Assembly: GCF_004011695.2 (NCBI RefSeq)
Contig: NC_082416.1
Location: forward strand, 310,001 to 374,000
From: Ascochyta rabiei
Taxonomy: Eukaryota; Ascomycota; Dothideomycetes; Pleosporales; Didymellaceae
Direction of reading: 5' to 3'
Length of the DNA: 64,000 bases
Both the position numbers and the translations under genes were made by a program. Positions 34,401-44,429 of this stretch are shown here, piece after piece. The notes under the pieces are model-generated. The model ran no database searches and had not been told where the DNA came from. It worked only from the letters and a program-made list of their open reading frames with translations. Every line of letters begins with the position of its first letter. The first letter of the stretch is position 1.

Positions 34401-35045
34401 CAAGGTGCGCCCCTTCAATCTGCATTGTCTGCCCTGCGGCTTTTCGACCCGATCAAGTGCGCGCATCGTTTGTGCGATGTTTTGCCAGCCTGCTGTACAC
34501 TTACCGCCGCTACCTTGTACCGGCGACTGGCGACCGCAAGAAGTCCGGCATGCACTACCAGTTCAAGATGGATGAGTTTATGAAGAACCAGCCAGCCGAG
34601 AACGTGCAGTATCTGACTACTCTGCAACAAACCCAAGCTTTGAACGAGTTCATCCATGAACGCGAGAGCATCTCCGGCGAGGATCCTAAGATCAAGCTCT
34701 TTGACGAAGTCATTCTCGCAAAGAAGAACCGCGGCGCATCTTCATACTTTTACAAAATCAAGGCCGACTTTCTCTCCGACACCAGCGACCATCTTTGGCG
34801 CACCGCACATGCCAGCCCTCCAACTTCTCGTTTCCCTGGGGATTATCGAGCTGTTGTCAGCCGAGGCAAGTCGTCTTTAAACGTTCACGATCGACATCTG
34901 CTGACTTCCCTCAGTCCCCGCTAAGCTTGACATTACACTCATGAAAGAACCGCGCGTCATCCAAGGCGTGCCTCGACCTCAAAACGCGAAAGCACGACGA
35001 AAGCCGATCCCCTCTATGCTCTCAAACGGCTTCCCTGCATCATGA
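31499..35045 (+). CDS. DENN-domain protein with C1-type zinc finger (Rab exchange factor family)
   Basis: Exons 31499-32135, 32227-33968, 34024-34330, 34380-34865 and 34915-35045, giving 1100 residues. The N-terminus opens ADYFFISGIESSQVYDERL (uDENN). The DENN core includes FPDYVPMFAFPDDVSVVSSD, TNGDSSKLYGITMVVW, LFRCLSIPNIVTLFEYVLSE, ARIILLSSHTAMLHLASMAI and PFQWCGVFIPVLPARLVQ. A proline-rich stretch follows (PPPPPLPRQQRRK). A C1-like finger spans the exon 3/4 join: HCLQWRPHEDKATCSICEEK and YRCSGCTTHAHARC. The dDENN end reads DFLSDTSDHLWRTA and VPAKLDITLMKEPRVIQGVP. The last intron (34866-34914) starts GCAAGT and ends CTCAG, a GC-AG intron; only this join restores SRVPAKLDI. DENN proteins activate Rab GTPases in vesicle traffic; the specific Rab is unknown. 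Confidence 0.93.
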
Positions 35046-35869
35046 GCACCGCTCGAACCTCACGCTTTTCCGGCGACAATCCCACTCAACACGGACGCTT
35101 ACGCCGCCTCCTCACCACTATCACTCTTGTTCCTTTTCTGTTTGTGCTTGTACTATATCAGCGATGGAGTTCTGGGCGCACCGGCCACCCATTGTGGTAG
35201 CCTGCATTGGCTTGGGTTGATTTCTGGACAAATCAATCTGCAAATCATCTGCATCTACAGTGGCTGGATGGGACCTCTGGGGTCTTTAAAATCTTCCCGT
35301 CACATACTGGGCCAAGGAAAAACGGAGGCTTGCTCGAACGCACGATATCACTTGTAATGCATCTTTTCGACTCACTCGCTTTGGCGTCCGCTTGTAATAC
35401 GCGGGCTTGCTTTTTTCCGTAGTATCCTGAGCTTGTAGATGAAGGGGTCATTTGGCCTGAGATAGAGTCTTGTCGTTGTTGGATACCACAATGCACCACA
35501 CGTCTCAATCGCTTACTGCTTCCCTGCCTTGTTTGATGGGCTTGAGCTTATTTCGCACTTTACGACCCTCATGCAGGAACACCAATTATATCCTTGTTCC
35601 GCTGCGGTTCCTGACTAACATATTAGCGCCCGAAACGGTAAGCGCTGATCTGCTTGGCATGGGGATGCCACGGCCCCTATCACGCCTCTTCGCTCTCTCA
35701 AGCCCAACCACAAGCCAGACTTCTACAGTCGTCATTCCTTACCTATCGCTTTCTGTCGTCGCTCTTTAGCTTAATATTCTTATACGCTCATTACCGCTAT
35801 CTAACCCCAGTTCCTACGAGACCAATCGAACCGTTCCGACCGTCCAAACAAGCCATAAATACCGTCGAC
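35046..35869. other. Intergenic; promoter of GPI-anchored protein gene
   Basis: No gene supported. Pyrimidine-rich leader just before 35870. Confidence 0.4.
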
Positions 35870-36440
35870 ATGCTCGCCAAGTCCGTTTTCGCCGCTACCA
35901 TGTTCGCGCTCGCCCAGTTCGCTGTCGCTTCGCCTCCGGGTTGTCTCCTTGGTGCCGTCAATGAGTACGCCAACCCTGCGGATATGAAGTCCGTCTGCAA
36001 GGACAAGGATGCTGCCACAAAGATTGCCAGCGCCTGCGGCGACGACACAAAGGCGGCCCTGAGTGCGTTCGCAGAGGTCTGCGCCGACCAGGGCGTCAAA
36101 GTTGGTATGTACACCCAATCCACACCGGAGCGAAAGGTCGTGAAGCACATGGAGAACAGAGGCTAACCGTTGCACAGCGACTGACGCCCCTACCTCGACT
36201 TCCGGCAGCAGCATCAAGCCCAGTGGCACTGGCGCATCTGCTTCTGCCTCTGGCACAGGTTCGATCATCGTTTCTCCCTCGGGCAACGCGACTCTGGCTA
36301 CCGCGACTGGCGCAGCACCCACGCCTACCAGCGCCACTGGCACATCCACCACTGGCCCTCCCGAGTCCACTGGTGCCGCGGGGAAGCTTGAAGTTAGCCT
36401 CGTTGCGGCTTTTGCCGGCCTGATGGCAATTGCTTTGTAG
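35870..36440 (+). CDS. GPI-anchored cell-wall protein, four-cysteine type
   Basis: Exons 35870-36104 and 36178-36440; the 73 nt intron joins in phase and gives 165 residues. Signal peptide of about 20 residues (MLAKSVFAATMFALAQFAVA), then a compact domain with four Cys: PPGCLLGAVNEYANPADMKS, VCKDKDAATKIASACGDDT and FAEVCADQGVKV. A long Ser/Thr/Gly/Pro spacer (GTGASASASGTGSIIVSPSG) suited to O-mannosylation follows. The end is a GPI signal: an omega-like Ala-Gly site (TGAAGKLEV) and the hydrophobic tail SLVAAFAGLMAIAL. It has four rather than the eight cysteines of CFEM proteins, so it is not called CFEM. Located at plasma membrane or wall. Confidence 0.88.
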
Positions 36441-36867
36441 TGAGGATGGAGGAGTATTGTGGATAGAGAAAGGTCAGGAACCCAGAGGAAGACATGGGAA
36501 GGATCTGAAAGACATAATTGTACATGCAGGATACCATAGATCATCACAATCAAGCTTTGAGACTCGCTATTGGTCTCTTTGAGTGGCACTCTACATGCAC
36601 GTCATGGAAGGAAGACCACTTATCGTGATCGCGTTCAGCTCTTGAGTCTAGGAAGAAACACGCCGGAATGGTTTTACTACCATCTCCCACCCAGCAAAGG
36701 CAGTACCCACAAACACCCCCCAAACCTGGCACTACTTCCCAAGCCCACCTAGAGTAGAACACACCCTCCAGCATCCAGAATCCAGCGCCCCGAAAACTGA
36801 CCCGCACCAGCAAGCCGCCCCAAGTATCGATCTCGCCCAACTCCACTCCCGACTAACTAAACATAAG

Positions 36868-36878
36868 TATATATATTT
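36868..36878 (+). promoter_or_regulatory. TATA box upstream of the split tRNA-Leu
   Basis: TATATATATTT, 32-42 bases before the mature tRNA 5' end at 36910. This is about the distance at which upstream TATA elements help RNA polymerase III in fungi. It matters here because the internal A box is interrupted by an intron. Confidence 0.5.
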
Positions 36879-36909
36879 CACCACCCACTACACTTTCATC
36901 CAATCACCA

Positions 36910-37045
36910 GGACAGATGGGTAAGCTCACACAACACCACCAAGCGTCTGCAACAGTTCACTAACAATTCTACAGCCGAGCGGTTAAGGCGCTAGCTTCAG
37001 GTGCTAGTAGAGTAATCTGCGTGGGTTCGAATCCCACTCTGTTCA
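36910..37045 (+). tRNA. tRNA-Leu(CAG) split in the D-arm by a spliceosomal-type intron
   Basis: Exon 1 is 36910-36919 (GGACAGATGG: acceptor strand, T8, G9, G10); exon 2 is 36975-37045. Between them lie 55 nt (36920-36974) with GTAAGC at the start, CACTAAC at 36958-36964 and TCTACAG at the end: a textbook fungal mRNA intron. Joined length is 81 nt. Acceptor GGACAGA pairs over all seven positions with TCTGTTC (one G-T), discriminator A. The D-arm is GCCGAGCGGTTAAGGC, as in class II tRNA-Leu. Anticodon stem CTAGC/GCTAG has loop TTCAGGT (anticodon CAG at 36998-37000). The long variable arm has AGA/TCT pairing (37008-37020), and the T-arm is GTGGG/TTCGAAT/CCCAC. The B box is intact. CCA follows the discriminator at 37046-37048, probably by chance. 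No canonical 37/38 intron is present. Splicing is inferred. Confidence 0.9.
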
Positions 37046-37052
37046 CCATTTC

Positions 37053-37066
37053 TTTTTTGCTTTTTT
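37053..37066 (+). terminator. Pol III terminator of the split tRNA-Leu gene
   Basis: Two runs of six T (37053-37058 and 37061-37066) begin eight bases after the discriminator base, as expected for RNA polymerase III termination. Confidence 0.75.
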
Positions 37067-37461
37067 CCTTCTCCCCCCCCTTTTTTTTTCTGCTTTGTCT
37101 TTTTGGTGTGCACTGTGCACAGTGTGCAGAAGGGAAGTGATGTACGTGTTGCAGTACAAGGATAGTGGTTCCATAGGGCCGTCGTTCTTCATGCCTGGCT
37201 GGCTACAAGGATACGAAGCAGATTTTACTTGTACATTGTGGCTTTGCTGTCTTGTGACAGGTGAAGAAGCTGTTGCTGGGATGATGCTTTTTCGCTACTC
37301 TTTCTTGTCTGGCTTGCTGCGAGAGTACGGTGTAAGATTGCTGCGAAAGGAATATCTTCCATTGTCACTCCACCCAATGCTAATGGTATCAAAGTCTATG
37401 AGCGCGCCCGTGACGCAAAAACGCCGAACATACCAATACTGCACACGTCCAACGTGCAAGC

Positions 37462-39193
37462 TCAGTGCTTTGTGCGCTCAACCTGCAGCTTGACGAGCTT
37501 GTCCATGTTCCTCAGCCACTTGTCCGCAAAGCCACGGTCTGTGAACCGCTCTGCAGACTTGCGCGCCCGCTGTCTCATGGCCAATGTTTCCTTCGGTGAT
37601 AACGTCAACGCCTTGCGGAAGCCCTCGGCATACTCGTCTGCGGTAGTCGCATGGAAACCTAGACACGTCAATCATGAATCGAATCCAAACCATGCAGATA
37701 AGACTTACCGGTAGGCTTGCCATCCACTTCAACGACAATGTCCAGCTTCGGGCCCCCAGAGTCGTTCACAACCGAGATCAAACCTGCGGCCTGGTACTCG
37801 ACGACGCCAATGCCAAAGTGCTCGTTCCACATGCCGTTGACACCAACACTGGCTCTGCCCATCCATTCCAGCATCTGCGGCCATGGCGCATCGCAGAGAA
37901 ACTCGACGTTCTCCTTCATATGGAGCTCGTGAGCCAACAGCCGCAACTTGTACACGCTCTTTTCGTCGAGGGAATCGCGGACGGAGCCAATAAGGATAAG
38001 CTGTGGTTTCTCGTTGGGGTATGCTGGAAGTTTGGGGTCCGAACGCAGGAAACTGGAAAAAGCCTCGAGGATGAGCTGGTGGTTCTTCTCCGGTCGGAAC
38101 TGTGCAATGTAGAGGATGTACGGGCCGCGCTTCTTCTCGCTGGCTTGAGAGACTTCGACTGCTTCTGTCACCTCCTCAACTGCGACCGGGGGGAAGACTA
38201 CGTCGATGTCGTTCCCGGCCGTATGGTTGCGCTTGTTGCGAGAAGGGCCCCAAAGCGAGCTGACATGGGCCTGGGTCCAGGTAGAGTTGGTCATGACCAC
38301 ATCGATGGTGCCGCCAATCTTGCTGTAAAGCTGTGCGAACAGCTGCCAGTACTTCTGCTTAGCCGCGCCTCGGTATCCCTTCCCAGCACCAGCGTTGACG
38401 CCCTGGCCACCCGCGTGCAAAGAGTCCAGCATGTCGGTGGAGATGGTGGGATAGTGGACGTAGGCGCCCGTGGGCACGTCTGGAAAAAAGAGCGAGGAGA
38501 GCGCAAGGGCAAAAGCATAGCCCATGGTGTCGACGAAGATGTCTGGAACAAGCAGAGCAAAGGCGTCATAGGCCATGACCAGCGAGCCCAAGGACTGACC
38601 AAGCAGGGTGAAGCGCGGCCATGTGCTGGCGAGCACCCAGTGGCGCGTGGTGAGGTAAAGGAAGTGGACCGTGGGTGGGTGGAGGTGGATGTTGAAGCGG
38701 TCCTCGACGCGCTTGAGGATTGCGGCCTTGTCGACATCGTGGTCGCCGGTGTAGACTACACAGACGGCCTTGGGCCAGCGCTTTTGTGTCGCGCGGACGG
38801 CTGCCCAGAGAACTCGTTCACCGCCGCCGCCGGCGTTACTGGAATCTTGGTCAACAACAGTCGGTTGGCAGTAGAGTGAGCGGGCTACCAAAATGGGTGG
38901 AAGAAGCCCACGAAGCCCTCCCAGTGCTTGTCTGCCTTGCTGCTGCCCGCTCGGCCATCAGTAGCGACCGATGCAATTTCCTCCCAGTCGAAGTCCTCGA
39001 CCTCAGCATGCTTGGCGTCGCACTTGTTGGTCTCAGCTGCCACTCTGGCCGACAGCAGCTCTCGTCTGGTGCGCGACGACCGGCGCAGATAGTGGCCCAC
39101 CTGCGCAGCCAGGAAACGCACGATCCTAGGGAAGAATAGAGCAGAAACAAGGACAGAGAACAGTAGCGAGAGAAGCATGTGAAACAGAGCCAT
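37462..39193 (-). CDS. ALG11: ALG11, GDP-mannose:Man3GlcNAc2-PP-dolichol alpha-1,2-mannosyltransferase
   Basis: Exons 39193-38889, 38838-37709 and 37658-37462, with introns of 50 nt each, give 543 residues. Adds the fourth and fifth mannoses to the lipid-linked oligosaccharide on the cytosolic face of the ER. An N-terminal membrane anchor (LLSLLFSVLVSALFFPRIV) precedes the hallmark [20 protein letters not shown], which is rebuilt exactly across intron 1. Further GT4 features: FTLLGQSLGSLVMAYDAF, VFPPVAVEEV, YILYIAQFRPEKNHQLILEA (nucleotide-binding turn), PQMLEWMGRASVGVNGMWNE, HFGIGVVEYQAAGLISVVND (the E-x7-E region) and PTGFHATTADEYAEGF across intron 2. It is divergent from COX18. Confidence 0.96.
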
Positions 39194-39467
39194 GGTGGGC
39201 AGCGCTGGCTCGGGTATCGCCGTGGAGAGAGGAGCGGGACGCTGCACGCAACAACGTCGAGACTCGAACCACGAAGCCTCGCACTGGACACGAATACGAC
39301 AGGTGGGATGACGCGCCGCTGCAGTGGACCCTGTGGCTTCGGTCGGTGGATCGTGGCCGTGCGCTTTCCCGCGGCGAAGACTCGGGGACGCGACAAGCTG
39401 CAGCGAGCAGCAACAGCAGCAACGGCAGCAACCAACGAAAACACAACCAACGAAAACACCACACGTC
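39194..39467. promoter_or_regulatory. Divergent promoter, ALG11 / COX18
   Basis: 274 bp between opposed starts. The COX18 side has a purine-rich AACGAAAACA direct repeat (about 39435-39460) just before the ATG. Confidence 0.5.
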
Positions 39468-40586
39468 ATGTCTTCCAGACTGCTGCGGCGTCCAGCGCGC
39501 CAATTGCTGTCGCAGGGCTGTGGTGCTGCACCCAGTGCACCGGCTACACCTCCGCCAGCACGTTGCTTCCATGCATCTGCACCGCGGCAGGACCCCGTCC
39601 TCGATGCCATCCTCTACCTCCCGCACGAGATGATGACCCTGATCCACACCCAAGTCCCCTGGTACGCTGCTATCCCGGCCTCCGCCTTCCTGCTACGCGG
39701 CGCTCTTGTCACCAGCTTTGGAACATGGGCGCGCTCGCTCATGGCGCGCTACATCGGCCTGCAACCACTCCGCCAGGCGCTCGCACGCCAGAAGCGGGAT
39801 GAGATCACGCGACAGGGCAACTTTCGAACGCCTAAAGAGGCCGTCGTTCGCATAAAGCAAGAGGTCAGACAGGAGGTGCTCAAGCTGGACAGCAGGTGGA
39901 AGGTCACGCTCAAGGGTCAGATAGGCTGGACCCTCATACAGATACCCATCTTTTTCACCATGGCCGAAGTGATCAGGAAGATGTGTGGCGCACGAGATGG
40001 ACTCTTGGCGTTGAGCACTTCGGTCTTTAGATCAAAGGCAGAGGCGCCGACGACTGAGGCTGCTGATGCGTTGGCGACCACAGATGCAGTTGCGGCAACT
40101 GATGCATTCCCTGCTCTTGACCTGCATTCGACTGGCGATGCCATTCGAGCCACCGACACCGTTGCGGTATCCAATGTCGACGGTCTAGCGGCCATGACCA
40201 CGAATCCCTTCTTCGAACCGTCACTCGCCAACGAAGGCATGCTCTGGTTTCAAGACCTGGTTCTGCCCGACCCCACAGGCGCTCTGCCGTTCATTGTGTC
40301 AGGCCTCATGTTTTCAAATATCTACTTTACCAAAAACACCGTCACGAACGAGAAGACCTGGCCAAACTACATTCGGAGAGTCTTGCTGGGCGTCTCTCTG
40401 CTGATCGGTCCGCTCTGCCAGGGGCTACCATCTGCTCTGATGTTGTATTGGGCGTCTAGCACCTCGTCGGTCATGATATGGAACGCATGGCTTGACTGGA
40501 AGTACCCTGCGCCAAGAGACTTCACGGCCTGCAAAAGACCTCTTCAGATGCCACCAACTGCAAAGCCACGAGCCACAAGGCTATGA
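39468..40586 (+). CDS. COX18: COX18, mitochondrial inner-membrane insertase (YidC/Oxa1 family)
   Basis: Single exon, 372 residues. The start MSSRLLRRPARQLLSQGCG is an Arg-rich, acid-free mitochondrial presequence. The YidC/Oxa1/Alb3 fold follows: an initial span around WYAAIPASAFLLRGALVTSF, then the conserved cytosolic-type helical hairpin (FRTPKEAVVRIKQEVRQEVL). Next come GQIGWTLIQIPIFFTMAEVI, a final pair of spans (PFIVSGLMFSNIYF, RVLLGVSLLIGPLCQGLPSA) and LMLYWASSTSSVMIWN, the classic ending. COX18 exports the C-terminal domain of Cox2 for cytochrome oxidase assembly. The insertion at residues about 195-245 is an Ala/Thr/Asp low-complexity loop (ALATTDAVAATDAFPALD) not needed for the fold. 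Oxa1 itself is the alternative; the short C-terminus without a ribosome-binding tail favours COX18. Confidence 0.9.
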   Translation: MSSRLLRRPARQLLSQGCGAAPSAPATPPPARCFHASAPRQDPVLDAILYLPHEMMTLIHTQVPWYAAIPASAFLLRGALVTSFGTWARSLMARYIGLQPLRQALARQKRDEITRQGNFRTPKEAVVRIKQEVRQEVLKLDSRWKVTLKGQIGWTLIQIPIFFTMAEVIRKMCGARDGLLALSTSVFRSKAEAPTTEAADALATTDAVAATDAFPALDLHSTGDAIRATDTVAVSNVDGLAAMTTNPFFEPSLANEGMLWFQDLVLPDPTGALPFIVSGLMFSNIYFTKNTVTNEKTWPNYIRRVLLGVSLLIGPLCQGLPSALMLYWASSTSSVMIWNAWLDWKYPAPRDFTACKRPLQMPPTAKPRATRL

Positions 40587-41164
40587 TTCGGGGACAATTG
40601 AAGATGCAAAGCTAAATCTAAGACATAATCTCTCCAGATTGTACGATCGATATCACTTCCACACAAGAGAAAAACCGCAGACTTGGTGGCTAAGTCGAGA
40701 CCGATGCGTGAGGGAAGTGCATTCACTAGGCCGACGAGTGTTCCTCTGCTACATGCGTAAACAGAGCGTGAGGTTTGTCCAAGGACTACCCCACTCGACA
40801 TGCCTCACCGCAGACCCTCCCATATCGTTGCGTCTCGGTATCTTTCTATCGCGGTCATTACTCGATAGGTGTCGCATGGAAGTCGTGAAGAAGGGCGATG
40901 TGCAGGATTTGAGGCTTTCCATGTGGATGTAAGAACTCCCATCAGTTAAGATTGAGATCTGAGCAGAGTAACAGTAGCCCGAAAAAGAAGACATTGGGGA
41001 CTTCGCTTTACGAGAACGAGGAGATACCAGCAGATGATAGTAACGATAGCGAAGCGAAGCGAAGAGAAGAAAAAGGCCATGAATTTGCTTTACAGATAAG
41101 AGATCTGCTCACAGCTCAGCATAATGCAACGCTACAAGTCATTTTGATTTTCCAGTCACTTTGC
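40587..41164. other. Intergenic, no supported gene
   Basis: 3' flank of COX18. Nothing recognised. Confidence 0.4.
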
Positions 41165-41951
41165 TCAGCTGCTATGTTGACACCAGCGACGTTGCAAGCA
41201 TAACCAGCGCCCCAGGCCCACCCATACCCGCACACCACTCCTGCCAATGGCTCGCACTTTCCTCATCTCCAATACCAGCGGAAAACTCATCTCTGCGGCG
41301 AGAACAACTTGCTGCTCTTGCAGCCTCATCATTTGACCACCCGTCAAAACACCAAACACACCCGGAATCGGCCCGTCTCGACTCTTCTCCGCCATCCACG
41401 CCTGTGCATCATCGGGCGCCTCCCACAACTGTTTCCTGCCCGGCAAAGGAGCGAGCAAGAAGCCATCGGGCTCTGCGCAGAACGTCGCAGGGTCGAGGGA
41501 GTAGAGCATCTTGAGGATCTGGTAGACGAGGGCGAGCCTGCAAAGGAAGCGAGCGGTACGTTGAGCATAGAGATTGATGCGACTGACCGTCTTGGAAGTT
41601 CTTCGAAGATCCATTCCGAGCCGTCTGAGCCGTGGTATAGCCCCGAGCGAGCGATACAGGGGCCGAAGTTGACTTGCTCGTTGAGGGCGTAGGTTACCAT
41701 CTGCTGCCAATGAGTCAACATCGACGTGCAGCGGTTCTCCTTGGACTCACCAACAGAGTCGATAGAAGCAAGATGTCGTGGCTGTTGTCTGGCGTTTCGC
41801 CTTCTTGTAGTCTGACAAGGATGTGGACCGTCAGTGCTTGCATCGCTGACAGTAAACCCCACTTGTCAGAGGTGAGCATCTGCATCGGTGAGTCAATATT
41901 TCTAGTGGCGAAAACTGGTGGAAGTGTACCTCGACTTGTAACCTTTCGCAC
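41165..41951 (-). pseudogene. Relic of a fungal zinc-cluster-type transcription factor, regulatory region only
   Basis: Minus-strand fragments in three frames read as the middle and end of a fungal-specific transcription factor: LSAMQALTVHILVRLQEGET (41715-41951 frame), MLTHWQQMVTYALNEQVNFG, LVYQILKMLYSLDPATFCAEPD, LAPLPGRKQLWEAPDD and WMAEKSRDGPIPGVFGVLTGG. It then shifts to EWCAGMGGPGALVMLATSLV at the end. The frame changes at least twice without plausible introns. The DNA-binding domain is missing: nothing upstream to 42373 shows a C6 or C2H2 motif. The identity rests on pattern memory of such C-terminal regions, so family is moderately sure and gene death rather surer. Confidence 0.55.
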
Positions 41952-42427
41952 TCCAATCTAAAGTTTTTCCTGAACAGTTTCCGACTGCTAATTGCGCCGC
42001 TAGACATCATCTGCATGAGAGTCACGCAAATCGTTAGCGACTCAAAACCCTCGTTTAGGCTTTGTGCACTATGTCTAAGCGAGTGCGGATGTATGAATGG
42101 TGGCAGTGACCCTGGGATGTACATTATCCTTGGGTATGAGGTCAGCATGCATGTCATGAGTGTTATGGTAGCTGAATTTCTCCCCATTAAAGACTTGCAC
42201 TTTGCACAGTCTGACCTGACCAGATACAATTTCCACCGCCTGTAAGATTTGCACAATTCAGTTGTTCTCGCCAATTCAAAGTTGAGAAACTCCGTTGCTG
42301 AGCAATTCCCAAACTTTTGCCATGGCGACGGGAGTATTAAAGCCTTCGTTTCACCAGACATTGCAGCCATCATCCATCAGCGCAACATCCTGTTCTGAAT
42401 CTCTTACAGTTACCTCCTGAATTGACA

Positions 42428-42960
42428 ATGTCTTCTCAAGCTTCCCCTACCAAGACCTATCATAAGGCACCTTACCCTTCCATCGACAACGTGGCAACCA
42501 CGCTCCTCAAGAACGCGACCGCATACCCTGTAATCGTCGAAGTCACCTCCGCCGCCGCGCATCTCACCATCGCGCCTGACTTCGCCGCATACAACATCTC
42601 CAAGATGGCCACCGCGCGTTTCTACACCTCTCTGGCGCTTGACCATCCTGAGCTTGCTGTGTATTTCATTCAACCTGGTACCGTGGAAACTGAGATGAAC
42701 AAGAACGCAGGATATAAGAAGGAAGGAGAGGAAGGAAGGAGAGGAAGGAAGGCGGGGGCGCGGCAGACTTGTTGGGCCGATTTGACGATGCAGGCTTGCC
42801 GGCAGGCTTCAATGTCTTGCTTGTGGGTCCTGAAGGCAGGTTCTTAAAGGAAAAGTACTTGTGGGCTAACTGGGACGTGGATGAGCTCCAAGCGCCAAAG
42901 GAGCAAACTAAGGGGTCAAACTTTCTGGAGCTGGGGCTCATTGGGTGGCCGTTCAGCTAG
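42428..42960 (+). pseudogene. Relic of a short-chain dehydrogenase (C-terminal half)
   Basis: From ATG 42428 a frame reads PVIVEVTSAAAHLTIAPDFA and AYNISKMATARFYTSLALDH, which hold the SDR Ser and the Y-x3-K catalytic pair, then VYFIQPGTVETEMNKNAGYK. A purine tract of GGAAGGAGA units (about 42718-42758) then throws the frame. The usual SDR ending, DDAGLPAGFNVLLVGPEG and YLWANWDVDELQAP, continues in another frame to the stop at 42960. The N-terminal Rossmann cofactor motif (TGxxxGIG) is absent. Expansion of the purine repeat is a likely cause of the break. Not functional as an oxidoreductase. Confidence 0.7.
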
Positions 42961-44429
42961 TGAGGTTGGTTAAGTGAACTCGTTTTTGGTTTGCCGTAAT
43001 GTTACGTGAAAAAGTGGCAGGTAACATCTCGGGGTTTTGGTACGCGAGACAATGGTAGAGCCAGTCGAATTGCTTCCGAATTCGGAAAATCGTTTGGTTA
43101 TGTGTTTATTCGAGTCAAAGGTGCTGCGTCTGCTTTTGCTGCATGACGACTTCGTCGAGGCTGTGCTGCTTGTGCATTCGGACGCCATTGTAGTTGAAGT
43201 TCGTGTGGTGATTGCGAGGTGTAGTGGTTGGGGGGTTCGGAGCATGTAGGAGTGGTGGTAAATGGCTCAGTCTCAGTAGCCAGTATATGTGGAGTTCTTT
43301 GGGCGAATACCAATTGCAATAGCTTGTGCGATCGGTTTGCAGTAGGTCTTCTTCGTAACCTTTCTTCCATCAATAGGCTCATGGGTATGGACCAAGCGTG
43401 GTAAGAAGTGTAATTCTTGTTATCCTATTCGGGTCAGCGCTAATGCTCTTCTCATGGGTACGTACCAAAAGTCCTCGACGCAGAGGCTGTGTTACGCGTC
43501 AACTGAAAAGAGGCCAAGGTGCCAGATATACACGCTGCCGCCATTTCTTGACAAATAGAGCTCATGTGTGCAGTAACTCGCTCCGGCTCTGTTGTCATTA
43601 CGTCGGGAATCCTTCTGCAATCGCAATCGTGTCTTTTACGACTTCATGCGTCGCACCTGCCGGACTGCGAGGCTCTTCCATCCTTTTCGTCTCGTGCACC
43701 AAGACAGAGCAACGGCATTTGAGCAAGGAATTCGTCTTCCGCGGTGTTCCACCGTCTTCTGTGAAGTTTTCGAGTACCGCACTTGAGATGGTGATAGACT
43801 GGTACTCACACCTCCCAATCAGTTGTTTGTTTGGCAACGATCCTCCTTTTAAAAATGCCCGAACCCAATAGTAACTGTTTACGCTTTTCTGAGCGCCATT
43901 GCGATGCTCAGCTAGTGCCATCCGTAAACCTGAAGGAGGTTCCTTCCAGCTAATTCGATGTAAACAATTGAGTATGAACCTTGAGAGTCGGTGTGTGATA
44001 ACAACATACTCAACCAGGGGCACGTACAGAAGCCCCTCCCCGGAGGAGGCTTGTTCGAGCCCGCAATCTACCATCGGTACGATCGTTCCAGATATAAGAG
44101 CAAACGGGAGTTCTGCCCAGTCCCTCTTTGATGGCGTGGTGATTTTATCTCTCCAGCGTACCGCATTTGTCTGGCGTGATCCGCCATTTTATGCAGTACC
44201 GTACCAGGAAAGTCTTCTTTACCATAGCAATCTCTCTCTGGAAGACTTCTTGGATCAGTTCCAGAGAGAAATGGCTCCTCTTATATACCGTCCGCAGTCT
44301 GCGTTTCCTTCTCTTTCTCCATCCTCTCTGACCAGCTATCATTAACGATCATCACCATCGTTCGACGTAGCACCACTGAAGCCATCACTCATTCTCGTCT
44401 TTCAAGCCGCACTTGACATCCCAAGCAAG
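42961..44429. other. Intergenic, no supported gene
   Basis: Small frames on both strands, for example 43398-43871 and 43598-44074, are mutually antisense and featureless. Confidence 0.4.

Noticed and set aside
35870..36440. CFEM-domain assignment for the GPI protein
   Set aside because: Only four cysteines in the mature domain; CFEM needs eight with fixed spacing.
37674..38879. 401-codon plus-strand open frame
   Set aside because: Exactly antisense to ALG11, whose motifs and introns are unmistakable.
39255..39275. Reverse B-box word GACTCGAAC between ALG11 and COX18
   Set aside because: Stem pairing fails after two bases; no tRNA body on either side.
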